Shown here: one piece after another, positions 45,141 through 53,440 of the stretch
Layout: every line of letters begins with the position of its first letter
How positions within the stretch are numbered: the first letter of the stretch is position 1
NCBI RefSeq assembly: GCF_001428895.1
Contig: NZ_LMJA01000001.1
Coordinates: forward strand, 435,150-499,149
DNA from: Mycobacterium sp. Root265
GTDB lineage: Bacteria; Actinomycetota; Actinomycetes; Mycobacteriales; Mycobacteriaceae
Direction: 5' to 3'
Length of the DNA stretch: 64,000 bases
Program-made: the position numbers and the translations under genes
Notes under the pieces: generated by a model
What the model was told of the DNA's origin: nothing
The model's input: the letters and a program-made list of their open reading frames with translations, nothing else
Databases searched by the model: none

Positions 45141-46019
45141 ATGCCCGGAAAACTCGAAGGCAAGGTCGCCTTCATCACCGGCGCCGCTCGGGGGCAGGGC
45201 CGCGCCCATGCGATCGCGATGGCACGAGAAGGCGCCGACATCATCGCCGTCGACATCTGCCGCGACATCCCTTCCAACCCTTACCCGTTAGCCACTCCCG
45301 AGGATCTCGCCGAGACCGAACGTTGCGTCAAGGGGTTGGGCCGACGGATACTGGCCCGCATCGCCGATGTGCGTGAGCGCCACGAACTGCGCGATGCGGT
45401 CGAGGCGGGCGTGGCCGACTTCGGAAAGATCGACATCGTCGTTGCCAACGCCGGCATCCTCCCGATGGCCATGGGCAACCCCGACCCGATGGGCTTCGTG
45501 GATGCCTCCGATGTCGACCTGCTCGGCGTGATGAACACTGTGGCAGTGGCCATTCCACACCTGCCCGACGGGGCGTCGATCATCGTGACCGGATCCACCG
45601 CGGGCATGATTCGCGGCACCACCACCAGCCCGGACATGGGGCCCGGCGGCGCCGGGTACGGCTGGAGCAAGCGCATCGTCATGGAATATGTCGATGAGAT
45701 GTGTCTGCACCTGGCGCCGAGAATGATCCGGGTCAACGCCGTGCACCCGACGAACTGCAACACCCATCTGCTGCAGAACGAGGGCATGTACGGGGTGTTC
45801 CGCCCCGACCTGAAGGCGGAGGGCAAGATCGCCACCCGGGAGGACGCCGAGCCGCTGTTCAATTTGTTCCAGGCGATGCCCATCCCGTACATCGAACCCG
45901 AGGACATGGCCAACCTGGGCGTGTTCCTGGCAAGCGACGAGAGCCGCTACATCACCGGCCAACACATCCGGGTGGATGCCGGATCACTCCTCAAGTGGCC
46001 CAACGGACCTGGCGGCTAG
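45141..46019 (+). CDS. Mycofactocin-coupled SDR-family oxidoreductase
   Basis: The 292-residue SDR has TGAARGQG at 13-20 followed by RAHA, ANAG at 102-105, S152 and the Y173-x3-K177 pair. After AVDIC (36-40) it has an insert of about 20 residues not found in classical SDRs. GARGQGRAHA plus this insert is the signature of SDRs that keep NAD(P) bound and pass electrons to the peptide-derived cofactor mycofactocin. The cofactor genes are not in the window. It would oxidise the alcohol formed by the neighbouring P450s. Confidence 0.85.
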   Translation: MPGKLEGKVAFITGAARGQGRAHAIAMAREGADIIAVDICRDIPSNPYPLATPEDLAETERCVKGLGRRILARIADVRERHELRDAVEAGVADFGKIDIVVANAGILPMAMGNPDPMGFVDASDVDLLGVMNTVAVAIPHLPDGASIIVTGSTAGMIRGTTTSPDMGPGGAGYGWSKRIVMEYVDEMCLHLAPRMIRVNAVHPTNCNTHLLQNEGMYGVFRPDLKAEGKIATREDAEPLFNLFQAMPIPYIEPEDMANLGVFLASDESRYITGQHIRVDAGSLLKWPNGPGG

Positions 46020-46030
46020 GGGGAGGTGTC

Positions 46031-46147
46031 GTGGGACAACTCATCATGCTCGGAACGTTGTTCGGACTGATCATGGTGATCTTCGGACTCGTCTGGTATT
46101 TCGATCCCGAAGCACGAGGCAACGGCCCTCGGGAGAGTGATCGATGA
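46031..46147 (+). CDS. 38-residue single-pass membrane peptide
   Basis: A GTG at 46031, preceded by GGGGGAGG at 46019-46026, opens a frame of 38 codons whose stop overlaps the next ATG (ATGA). It starts VGQLIMLGTLFGLIMVIFGL, one hydrophobic segment, then WYFDPEARGNGPRESDR as a charged tail. Strong ribosome-binding sequence, tight coupling on both sides and a clean membrane peptide all argue that it is real. It might be a small subunit or chaperone of the AveC-like protein it is coupled to (inference). Confidence 0.65.
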   Translation: MGQLIMLGTLFGLIMVIFGLVWYFDPEARGNGPRESDR

Positions 46148-46932
46148 ACACCCAGCTGACGCCCGCCCTCGTTGTCGGCCTCTCCTTTGCCTACATCGGG
46201 GGAGCGCTGTTCCTGGCGTACGGGGTGTACTTGAGCTACCGGCGTGGCCGCCTGCATCCTCTGCTGCTGGTGTCCATCTCGGCCATTTCGTTCTCCTGGA
46301 TCGAAGCGCCGTATGACTGGGCGATGTACGCGCAGTTCCCGCCTGCACTCCCGCGCATGCCGTCATGGTGGCCGATGAATTTCACCTGGGGCGGCGGACT
46401 GCCATCGGCGGTGCCGATTGGCTACATCGCCTACTTCGTGTTGCCCGCGGTGATCGGCGCCGCACTCGGCCGGTGGGTGATCCGACGGTTCGGGTGGCGG
46501 AGGCCGCAGACCCTGCTCGTCGTGGGGTTGCTCGTCGGCTTCTGCTGGGCGTTGTTCTTCAATGCCTTCTTTGGGCCGCGGTTCGGAGTCTTCTACTACG
46601 GCTTGGTGATTCCGGGGCTCGCGATCTTCGAGGGCACCAGGTACCAGTACCCGATCTACGACGCCATCGCCATGGCGGTGCAGATGATGGTGTTCACCTA
46701 TCTGCTCGGGCGTACCGACGGGCAGGGCCGCAATGTCGTTGAGGTGTGGTCGGACAACCGGTCGAAGAGTCGTACCGGATCCGCCCTGTTGTCCGTCGCG
46801 GCCATGATCGTGGCCGGGCATCTCGCCTACGGCGCCGTATTCGCCCCGCACCTGGCAACGAAGCTCGGTGGCCACGTCACCTCAGGTCCGACAGAACAGT
46901 TGTTTCCCGGTGTACCCAACCAGCCAAGATAG
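46144..46932 (+). CDS. AveC-like (spirocyclase-family) integral membrane protein 2
   Basis: The 262-residue protein has six or seven hydrophobic segments. Two loops match the protein at 8578-9705: W52-P77 (with APYDWAMY, then a Trp/Pro-rich end) and G148-P170 (YYGLVIPGLAIF, ending QYP). In the second loop the spacing is identical and 10 of 23 residues are the same. It lacks the long C-terminal tail of the first copy. It is coupled to the membrane peptide upstream and lies 9 bp before a P450. Its role may be a cyclisation or isomerisation at the membrane, by analogy with AveC only. Confidence 0.65.
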   Translation: MNTQLTPALVVGLSFAYIGGALFLAYGVYLSYRRGRLHPLLLVSISAISFSWIEAPYDWAMYAQFPPALPRMPSWWPMNFTWGGGLPSAVPIGYIAYFVLPAVIGAALGRWVIRRFGWRRPQTLLVVGLLVGFCWALFFNAFFGPRFGVFYYGLVIPGLAIFEGTRYQYPIYDAIAMAVQMMVFTYLLGRTDGQGRNVVEVWSDNRSKSRTGSALLSVAAMIVAGHLAYGAVFAPHLATKLGGHVTSGPTEQLFPGVPNQPR

Positions 46933-46941
46933 GTCTCCGCT

Positions 46942-48141
46942 GTGACCATTGATCCCAGTGTCGAGCTGTATTACGACCCGTTCGACAACGACATCGACGA
47001 CGATCCCTATCCGATCTGGAAGCGGATGCGCGACGAGGCGCCGCTGTACTACAACGAGAAGTACAACTTCTACGCACTGAGCCGCTACGAAGATGTCGCT
47101 CCGGCACTGCCGAACTGGCAGACGTATCGATCGGGCCACGGCACCACCGCCGACATTCTGTTCAGCGGTATCGAAGTGCCGCCCGGCATTCTGCTCTTCG
47201 AGGACCCGCCGCTGCACGACCTGCATCGCAAGCTGCTGTCGCGGGTGTTCACGCCCCGACGGATGCTGGCGGTCGAGGATCTGGTGCGCGAATTCTGTTC
47301 GCGCGCCCTGGATCCGATCGTCGGATCAGATCGCTTCGACTTCGTCGTCGACCTGGGTGCCATCATGCCGATGCGCACCATCGGCTACCTGTTGGGCATT
47401 CCCGAGGATGCCCAACAACTCATCCGCGACCGCAACGACACCCGGATCACCGTCGACTCGAGCCCGGACGGCGATATCAGCCCGTCGATCTTCCAGGACG
47501 CGATCGCCGAGTTCGTGGAATACATCGAATGGCGGGCCACGCACCCTTCCGACGATTTGATGACCGAACTGCTCAACGCCGAGATCGAGGAGACCGGCGG
47601 CAACCGTCGCAAGCTCGAACGCGGTGAAGTACTGGCGTACACCGCGATGATCGCCGGAGCGGGTAACGAAACCACCGCGCGTCTGATCGGCGCGATGGGG
47701 CAGCTGCTCGCCGAGCATCCCGAGCAGCGGAGGCAGCTCGTCGCCGACCCGTCGCTGATCCCCGGCGCCGTCGAGGAGACGCTGCGTTTCGAGCCGCCGT
47801 CACCGGTTCAGGCCCGCTACGTGGCCCGCGATGTCGAACACTACGGCCAGACCATCAGTGCGGGGTCCTACCTGCTGTTGCTCAACGCGTCCGCCGATCG
47901 GGATCCTGCGCGACACCCCGACCCTGACCGGTTCGACATCCACCGCAAGGCACCGCATCTGGGCTTCGGTCAGGGCATTCACTTCTGCCTGGGCTCGGCG
48001 CTCGCGCGCCTGGAAGCGCGGGTGGCGTTCGAGGAGGTGCTCAAGCGCTGGACCGACTGGGATGTCGACTACGACAACGCGCGCCGCGCACACACCTCCA
48101 GTGTGCGCGGCTGGGCACAGTTACCGGTCCGCACCCGCTGA
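46942..48141 (+). CDS. Cytochrome P450
   Basis: The 399-residue P450 has the I-helix AGNETT at 240-245, ExxR at 279-282 and the heme loop F342-G-Q-G-I-H-F-C-L-G with ligand C349. The start is GTG 46942, 9 nt after the AveC-like stop. It is the last gene of the operon and the second P450 in it, so two oxidations of the same or sequential substrates are likely. It is only distantly similar to the P450s at 43855 and 12157, judged by eye. Confidence 0.93.
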   Translation: MTIDPSVELYYDPFDNDIDDDPYPIWKRMRDEAPLYYNEKYNFYALSRYEDVAPALPNWQTYRSGHGTTADILFSGIEVPPGILLFEDPPLHDLHRKLLSRVFTPRRMLAVEDLVREFCSRALDPIVGSDRFDFVVDLGAIMPMRTIGYLLGIPEDAQQLIRDRNDTRITVDSSPDGDISPSIFQDAIAEFVEYIEWRATHPSDDLMTELLNAEIEETGGNRRKLERGEVLAYTAMIAGAGNETTARLIGAMGQLLAEHPEQRRQLVADPSLIPGAVEETLRFEPPSPVQARYVARDVEHYGQTISAGSYLLLLNASADRDPARHPDPDRFDIHRKAPHLGFGQGIHFCLGSALARLEARVAFEEVLKRWTDWDVDYDNARRAHTSSVRGWAQLPVRTR

Positions 48142-48235
48142 GTTCAGCTGCGGCCGGCTTCGGCGCGGAAGCCATGCGCCTCCTCGTGGGTGATCTGCCG
48201 GCGACGGTCGCCATGATCGAAGCCTGACTGCGCGG

Positions 48236-48691
48236 TCAGCCTTGTTCGACGTAATCCTTGATGCGGTTCAGCGTCGTGGTCATGTCCCGGACGTTGCGGC
48301 GGCGGCGCAGGAAGTACAGCGGCTCAAAGGGTCGCACCAATGCCGGGAGCGGCAGGAAGAAGGATTCGGTCACCTTCGTCGACGTCGCGCCGTTGGGCTC
48401 GAATCGGTAATGCCAGTTGTTGACCGCGCGATCGCCGATGAGGACCTCGAAGCCGAACTCCTTGCCCGGTTGGCAGGCCGTCACGCGGCAGGTCGTCCAG
48501 TAGATCGGTCCGATCTCGTTGCGCTTGACGTGCCCGCGGAACTTCGCGCCGAGCGCCGGTCCGGTTGCTCCGTCGAGCCACTCCGCCTCGAAGACCTCGG
48601 GGGAGAACTTGCCGGTGTTGCGGATATCGGACACCACGTTCCACACATCGATGGCAGGGACATCAATGACAAGTGTGGCGGAATCACGCAT
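48236..48691 (-). CDS. SRPBCC-fold polyketide cyclase/dehydrase-like protein
   Basis: The 151-residue protein begins MRDSATLVIDVPAIDVWNVVSDIRNTGKFSPEV, the first strand and helices of the START/Bet v1-like (SRPBCC) fold. Its C-terminal helix (MTTTLNRIKDYVE) closes the hydrophobic cavity. Such proteins bind hydrophobic ligands or act as aromatase/cyclases. It is convergent with the last P450 of the island. The ATG follows a leaderless -10 (TACGGT). Confidence 0.82.
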   Translation of the reverse strand: MRDSATLVIDVPAIDVWNVVSDIRNTGKFSPEVFEAEWLDGATGPALGAKFRGHVKRNEIGPIYWTTCRVTACQPGKEFGFEVLIGDRAVNNWHYRFEPNGATSTKVTESFFLPLPALVRPFEPLYFLRRRRNVRDMTTTLNRIKDYVEQG

Positions 48692-48697
48692 AGCGCG

Positions 48698-48703
48698 ACC
48701 GTA
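48698..48703 (-). promoter_or_regulatory. -10 box of a leaderless promoter
   Basis: On the minus strand TACGGT is 6 nt before the ATG of the SRPBCC gene, with no Shine-Dalgarno sequence. The box sits in the 26-bp gap to the photolyase gene. Confidence 0.45.
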
Positions 48704-48717
48704 TCAGTGCCACCAGA

Positions 48718-50067
48718 TCATTTGCCCGTGATCGCCTGATAGCGGCGCAGAGCCTCGGCCCGTTCCTGGCTGTGATCCACGATCGGCTCCGGGTAGCCCT
48801 GCGGGCGCTGGCCCTTCTTCAGGTGCGGGTCGTCGGCGTCGACCAGTTCGGGAACCCAGCGCCGGATGTAATCGCCTGCGGGATCGAACTTTTGCCCCTG
48901 CGTGGTCGGATTGAACACCCGGAAGTAGGGCGCGGCATCGGTGCCGCTGCCCGCACACCATTGCCACCCGTGCTGATTGCTCGCCATGTCCCCGTCGACC
49001 AGCTGTTCCAGGAACCAGCGGGCACCCCACTGCCAGGGCAGGTGGAGGTCTTTGACCAGGAATGAGGCGGTGATCATCCGGACCCTGTTGTGCATGAAAC
49101 CGGAATCTCGCAGCTGGCGCATGCCGGCGTCGACGATCGGAAAGCCGGTCTCACCGGCCTTCCACGCCGCGAACAAATGCTCGGCATCGGACCCGTCGTC
49201 GATCTCGATCGCGTCGAAGTCGGCGTTCCAATTCCACCAGACGCTGCGGGGCCAGTGATTGAGTACGTCGGCGTAGAAGTCGCGAAATGCCAACTCGCGC
49301 AGGTACGCAGCATCGCCCTTGCGGCGCGCATTGAGGTCGGCGGCCATGGTGCGCGGGTGGATCGTGCCGAACTTCAGCGGGCCGGACATCCGACTGGTGC
49401 GGGCAAGGTCGGGGCGGTTGCGGTCCTCCTCATAGTTCTGCAGGTCGTCGTCGACGAAGTTCTTCCACTGCTCCAGGGCGGCGGCTTCGCCGGCGGTGAC
49501 GTCCATATCCGCGCCCGGGTCCGGAATCTGCACAGGTCGCAGCGTCTTGTGCGACAGATCCGCAGGATCGAGCCAGCGCGCCGATCTCGCGGTCGACGTG
49601 GCGGGATCCCGCCAGCCGTGTTCATTCCACCGGCGGAAGAACGGGGTGAAGACCTTATAGGGGCTGTCGTCGTCCTTGAGGATCCGGCCGGGAGACACCA
49701 GGTAAGGCGAACCGGTGGCCACCAACGGGATGTCGTCGAGCGCGTTCTGCACCTGTTCGTCGCGACGTCGGCCGTACGGTGTGAAGTCACCGGAGATGTG
49801 CACTGCATCCGCGCCGATATCCTTGGCGATCAACGGAATCTGTTTCTCGGCAGATCCGCGGACCACGAGCAGCCGGCCGTCCAGTTCGCCCTGCAGGTGG
49901 CGCAGGCTGTCGCCGAGGTACTGCAGACGCCGGGGACCCGAGGACGCCTCCAGTCGGGGGTCGAGGACGAAACAGCCGAGCACATCGCCGTCACCGTCTG
50001 CGGCGGCCAGCAATGAGGGCAGATCGGTCAACCGGAGATCACGACGGAACCACAACACGGACGGCAT
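48718..50067 (-). CDS. phr: Deoxyribodipyrimidine photo-lyase
   Basis: The 449-residue protein starts PSVLWFRRDLRLTDLP, as class I photolyases do. The antenna-domain part has VVRGSAEKQIP and FTPYGRRRD. The FAD domain shows SPYKVFTPFFRRW, then FPIVDAGMRQLRDSGFMHNRVRM and the C-terminal NQHGWQWCAGSGTDAAPYFRVFNP. It repairs UV-induced cyclobutane dimers with blue light. ATG 50067 is the standard start; the frame is open further upstream without similarity. Confidence 0.95.
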   Translation of the reverse strand: MPSVLWFRRDLRLTDLPSLLAAADGDGDVLGCFVLDPRLEASSGPRRLQYLGDSLRHLQGELDGRLLVVRGSAEKQIPLIAKDIGADAVHISGDFTPYGRRRDEQVQNALDDIPLVATGSPYLVSPGRILKDDDSPYKVFTPFFRRWNEHGWRDPATSTARSARWLDPADLSHKTLRPVQIPDPGADMDVTAGEAAALEQWKNFVDDDLQNYEEDRNRPDLARTSRMSGPLKFGTIHPRTMAADLNARRKGDAAYLRELAFRDFYADVLNHWPRSVWWNWNADFDAIEIDDGSDAEHLFAAWKAGETGFPIVDAGMRQLRDSGFMHNRVRMITASFLVKDLHLPWQWGARWFLEQLVDGDMASNQHGWQWCAGSGTDAAPYFRVFNPTTQGQKFDPAGDYIRRWVPELVDADDPHLKKGQRPQGYPEPIVDHSQERAEALRRYQAITGK

Positions 50068-50221
50068 CCGGTTATTCTGCCCCGATTGCGCCACGGCCAA
50101 ACTCCGCGCGCCTCTTACTCCTCGAAATCGCTGTGCGCCAATGGTTTCAGCAGATCTGTGGATGGTTTCAACGCAGTGGATAACCGATCCGGATGTCACC
50201 TTTCGGCGGTAGAATTCGAAC

Positions 50222-51772
50222 ATGCTTGCGAATGTGGTAGCGGATCGAGAGGCCGTAACGGCGGCTTTCGATGCCTACGACGCCGCCTGCGAGCGACTGG
50301 CCGAACTGAATTTCACCCGCATGGATCCGGCCGAATTGTTCGCGCTGCAAAGCCGCCGCGAACACCGCACCCGCACTACGGCCGCCGTGGACCACCGGAT
50401 CCTGGCCGCACTGCAGGCCCAGGCGACCCCGAAAGACGTCGGAGCGCGCACCTGGGTCCAGATTCTCGCCACCCGCCTGCGGATCTCAGAAGCCGAGGCG
50501 CAGCGCCGGGTTCGAGATGCTCGCGACCTCGGGCCGCGCTACAGCATGGACGGCCAGACCCTGGACCCGGAATTGGCGGTGTGTGCGGCGGCGCTGGCCG
50601 ACGGCAGCATCAACAGCGGCCATGTCGACGAGATCCGGGGCGCGGTCGCAGCCGCGGCCAAGTACGCCACCCCGACGAAATGTGCACAGCTTGAACGAGA
50701 CCTGGTCGACGCGGCGACCGGGATCAGCCCGCGGACTCTGCGTGAAGTCGCCACCTACGCACTGTGTGTCCTCAACCAGGACGGTGACAGCCCGGATGTG
50801 GCCGCCCACACACGCGGCATCACCCTGGGACGCCAGGACGCAGACGGATTGATCCGGGTCACCGGATGGGTGGACCCGGAACTGGGCGCCTACCTCAAAA
50901 CCGTGAACCAGGTCTGGGGCGCACCAGGGGTCAACAATCCCGTCGACACGGAACCGATCAACAACCCGACACCCAACCCACTCCAGGACAACGATGAGTT
51001 GCCGGCACCGGAGCCGGTAGCGCCGCCGGCCGGGCCCGATGACCCGACTGTCGCGCCCGGGCCCGTGACAGTCCCCGCACAGGACGCCGACCAATCCGCC
51101 GTGTCCGACGAGGCGCTGGACGAGCGCCGTGCGCTGCTCGACGTCGAGCCGGACTGTGCGGCGTCCCGGGATGACCGCTCCGCCGCCCAGCGCAACCACG
51201 ATGCACTCAAAGCGGTCGTGCGTAACGCGCTGATGTCCAAGGAACTCGGTCAGCACAACGGATTACCGGTCACCGTGGTCGTCTCCACCACCCTGGCCGA
51301 GTTGCAGTCCGGTGCCGGACTTGCGACCACCTCGGCCGGGACGAGGATGCCGATTCGGGACTTGATCCGGCTCGCCGAGCACGCCTACCACTACCTGCTG
51401 GTCTACCGGCACCACACCGCCGAGCCGCTGTACCTCGGCCGCACCAAACGGCTGGCGAATAAGGCGCAACGGCTGGTGATGATCTCTCGGGACAGGGGCT
51501 GCACAATGCCCGGCTGCCCGGCGGCGGGCGCGGATTGTCAGGGAATGCACGCCGAGCTGGACTGGGAAGCCGGCGGCCGGACCGATATCACCGGCCTCGG
51601 GCTCGGCTGTGGATGGGACAACCGGCTGGCCTACGAAACCGGATGGACCAACAGCATCGACGCAAACGGCCGCATCCACTGGCACCCACCGCCGCTGCTG
51701 GACACCGGCCAGCCAACACTCAACTACTTCCATCACCCGGAAGATCTCCTCAGACCACCTGAGGATGACTGA
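50222..51772 (+). CDS. DUF222/13E12-type protein with degenerate HNH domain
   Basis: The 516-residue protein has the helical DUF222 region (about 10-235), a Pro/Asp/Asn-rich low-complexity linker (about 236-305) and a C-terminal HNH-like domain. RDRGCTMPGC (C427, C432) and C439 keep the zinc-type cysteines. The usual C-x-x-H-H is C-Q-G-M-H (M442 for the first His), the Asn of the NL element is G458 and the final His pair is D466-N467. This is the family of the M. tuberculosis 13E12 repeats. Loss of key residues suggests the nuclease is inactive or altered. It is divergent from the photolyase. Confidence 0.88.
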   Translation: MLANVVADREAVTAAFDAYDAACERLAELNFTRMDPAELFALQSRREHRTRTTAAVDHRILAALQAQATPKDVGARTWVQILATRLRISEAEAQRRVRDARDLGPRYSMDGQTLDPELAVCAAALADGSINSGHVDEIRGAVAAAAKYATPTKCAQLERDLVDAATGISPRTLREVATYALCVLNQDGDSPDVAAHTRGITLGRQDADGLIRVTGWVDPELGAYLKTVNQVWGAPGVNNPVDTEPINNPTPNPLQDNDELPAPEPVAPPAGPDDPTVAPGPVTVPAQDADQSAVSDEALDERRALLDVEPDCAASRDDRSAAQRNHDALKAVVRNALMSKELGQHNGLPVTVVVSTTLAELQSGAGLATTSAGTRMPIRDLIRLAEHAYHYLLVYRHHTAEPLYLGRTKRLANKAQRLVMISRDRGCTMPGCPAAGADCQGMHAELDWEAGGRTDITGLGLGCGWDNRLAYETGWTNSIDANGRIHWHPPPLLDTGQPTLNYFHHPEDLLRPPEDD

Positions 51773-51775
51773 CGT

Positions 51776-52162
51776 TCAGTCGGGATCACCCGAATAGTCG
51801 CGCAACACCCGCGCTTGGCGGCGCAGTACTTCGGCAGCCTCGCCGTGGCCGGTGGATTCGTAGCGTTCCGCCTCGTCGAGGTACTCGGCGACGACCGCGC
51901 TCACCACCGATTGCATATCGGCGACCGTGAGGACGCGCCGCGCAACCTCGCTGGAGCCCAGTCCGGCCGTCGCGCCGGCCACCGGCCCGTCTGGCGCGCA
52001 AGCGGGCAGCGCACTCGTGTCGACCGCCTCGGCGTTGTCGATCGCGGCGATGGCGGTCCGCAACGCCGCGACGGTCTCGGTGTCGCGGGCCTTGAGTGCG
52101 ACGACGAGGTCACGTCTCATCGCGACCCGGAGATCGTCGGCACTGCCGTATTGCGTCGTCAT
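51776..52162 (-). CDS. GatB/YqeY-like protein
   Basis: The 128-residue protein has the N-terminal YqeY-like helices LRVAMRRDLVVALKARDTETVAALRTAIAAIDNAEA and the C-terminal part EVARRVLTVADMQSVVSAVV. This family is related to the tail domain of the tRNA amidotransferase subunit GatB, and its role as a free protein is uncertain. ATG 52162 is chosen because the upstream open part has no family similarity. It is convergent with the HNH gene (3 bp apart) and 46 bp after the nitronate monooxygenase. Confidence 0.75.
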   Translation of the reverse strand: MTTQYGSADDLRVAMRRDLVVALKARDTETVAALRTAIAAIDNAEAVDTSALPACAPDGPVAGATAGLGSSEVARRVLTVADMQSVVSAVVAEYLDEAERYESTGHGEAAEVLRRQARVLRDYSGDPD

Positions 52163-52208
52163 CACCCCGTCCACTGTGTACGACCGACCGAAGCGCGTGC
52201 AAGCAATT

Positions 52209-53243
52209 TCAGCCGGCCAGCGCCGCGAGGATCGTTGCGGTCGACTCATCGCGGACATGCCGGTAACCGGTGCCCGCCCACAGGTGCACCAGATCGGCTT
52301 CTCCGGCAGCAGCGGCTGCCTTACGCAGCGGGCTGGTCAGGTGGTGGATGGCCGGATAGCCCAGCGGAGCGATCGGCTCGAAACGGTCGATGAAGCTGTT
52401 GCGCAGGCCGCGCGCGGGACGTCCGGTGAACGCGCGGGTGAGGGTGGTCTCGGTGCGCGACGGATCGATCAGCGCGGCCTTGTGGGTTGCCGACGCGCCG
52501 CTTTCGTCGGCGCGCAGCAGCACCGTGCCCACGGCGGCGGCCACCGCGCCGGCATCCAGGACGCCGGCTACTGCTTCCGGTGTGGCCAGACCGCCCGCGG
52601 CAATCAGGGGGAGACCCACGCCGGTGCTGATCTGCCCGATCAGATCTCCGATCGGCACCGGTGCCGGCATCCGGTCCGGGGTGAACGTTCCGGAATGGCC
52701 TCCGGCGACGCTGGCCTGGACCGCGAGCATATCGGCGCCCGCTTCGGCCGCCAGTTCGGCTTCGGGCAGCGTGGTCACCGTCTGGATGACCACCGTGCCG
52801 GCCTTCTGTAGGGCCCTGATGACATCGTTGCCCGGCAGCCCGAAGGTGAAGCTGACCGCCGGGACGGGGTTCGACAACAGCACCTCGATCTTGGCGCCGA
52901 AAGCGTCATCGTCATCGACGGGATGCGCGGGCAAGGTGAGCCCGAATCGGTCCGCCTCCGCGTGCAGCGCATCCGCGTAGTGGCGGTACGCCTCGTCGGT
53001 GATGGGGACGGCGTTGGGTACGAAGACGTTGACCCCGAATGGGATCGAGGCGTCACGCACCGCGGCGATCTCGGATTCCAGGTTCTGCGCGCTCTTGTAC
53101 CCGGCCGCCAGGAACCCGAGCGCGCCGGCGCGGAACGCCGCGATCACCATGGCGGGCGTGGTGGCACCGCCGGCCATCGGGGCGGCGATCAGCGGGATTG
53201 TCAGACCGAGGCCGGCCAGTGCGGAGTTCTTCGGTGTCGTCAT
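52209..53243 (-). CDS. Nitronate monooxygenase (2-nitropropane dioxygenase family)
   Basis: The 344-residue FMN enzyme folds as a TIM barrel. PLIAAPMAGGATTPAMV, GALGFLAAGYKSAQNL, VQASVAGGHSGTF (flavin and phosphate loop) and PLIAAGGLATPEAVAGVL are the family signatures. It oxidises alkyl nitronates, or in some relatives acts as an enoyl reductase. ATG 53243 has GAGGAG 6 nt upstream. Its promoter lies in the 197-bp gap shared with the divergent hydrolase, which carries a perfect palindrome. Confidence 0.9.
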   Translation of the reverse strand: MTTPKNSALAGLGLTIPLIAAPMAGGATTPAMVIAAFRAGALGFLAAGYKSAQNLESEIAAVRDASIPFGVNVFVPNAVPITDEAYRHYADALHAEADRFGLTLPAHPVDDDDAFGAKIEVLLSNPVPAVSFTFGLPGNDVIRALQKAGTVVIQTVTTLPEAELAAEAGADMLAVQASVAGGHSGTFTPDRMPAPVPIGDLIGQISTGVGLPLIAAGGLATPEAVAGVLDAGAVAAAVGTVLLRADESGASATHKAALIDPSRTETTLTRAFTGRPARGLRNSFIDRFEPIAPLGYPAIHHLTSPLRKAAAAAGEADLVHLWAGTGYRHVRDESTATILAALAG

Positions 53244-53402
53244 GGCTGCTCCTCGATATCGGCCTTGGTAGGCCATTCTGACGGATGTGGCCTTTGGTGA
53301 AACGATTCTGCCGTCTGAGCCATCCGCCGCGGCAGGACTGGTTTCCTCCCTGTCAGGAGACACAGACTCCCACTGCGGCAGGAGCGGGTACTGTCCGCAG
53401 CA

Positions 53403-53418
53403 GACGGACCGATCCGTC
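53403..53418. promoter_or_regulatory. Palindrome GACGGACCGATCCGTC
   Basis: Perfect 6-bp arms (GACGGA/TCCGTC) surround CCGA, 23 bp before the alpha/beta hydrolase start. It is a plausible repressor site for the divergent hydrolase and nitronate monooxygenase genes. No regulator gene is adjacent. Confidence 0.4.
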
Positions 53419-53440
53419 CACCTAGTGGCCGGAGACGCCG

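Noticed and set aside
48142-48235. Short minus-strand frame ending ITHEEAHGFRAEAGRS
   Set aside because: It has no start codon or ribosome site and lies just beyond the SRPBCC stop in another frame. It might be a remnant of a longer gene but this cannot be shown.
48226-48241. Small hairpin CTGAC-N6-GTCAG at the P450/SRPBCC convergence
   Set aside because: Five-bp stem without a T-run; too weak to call a terminator.
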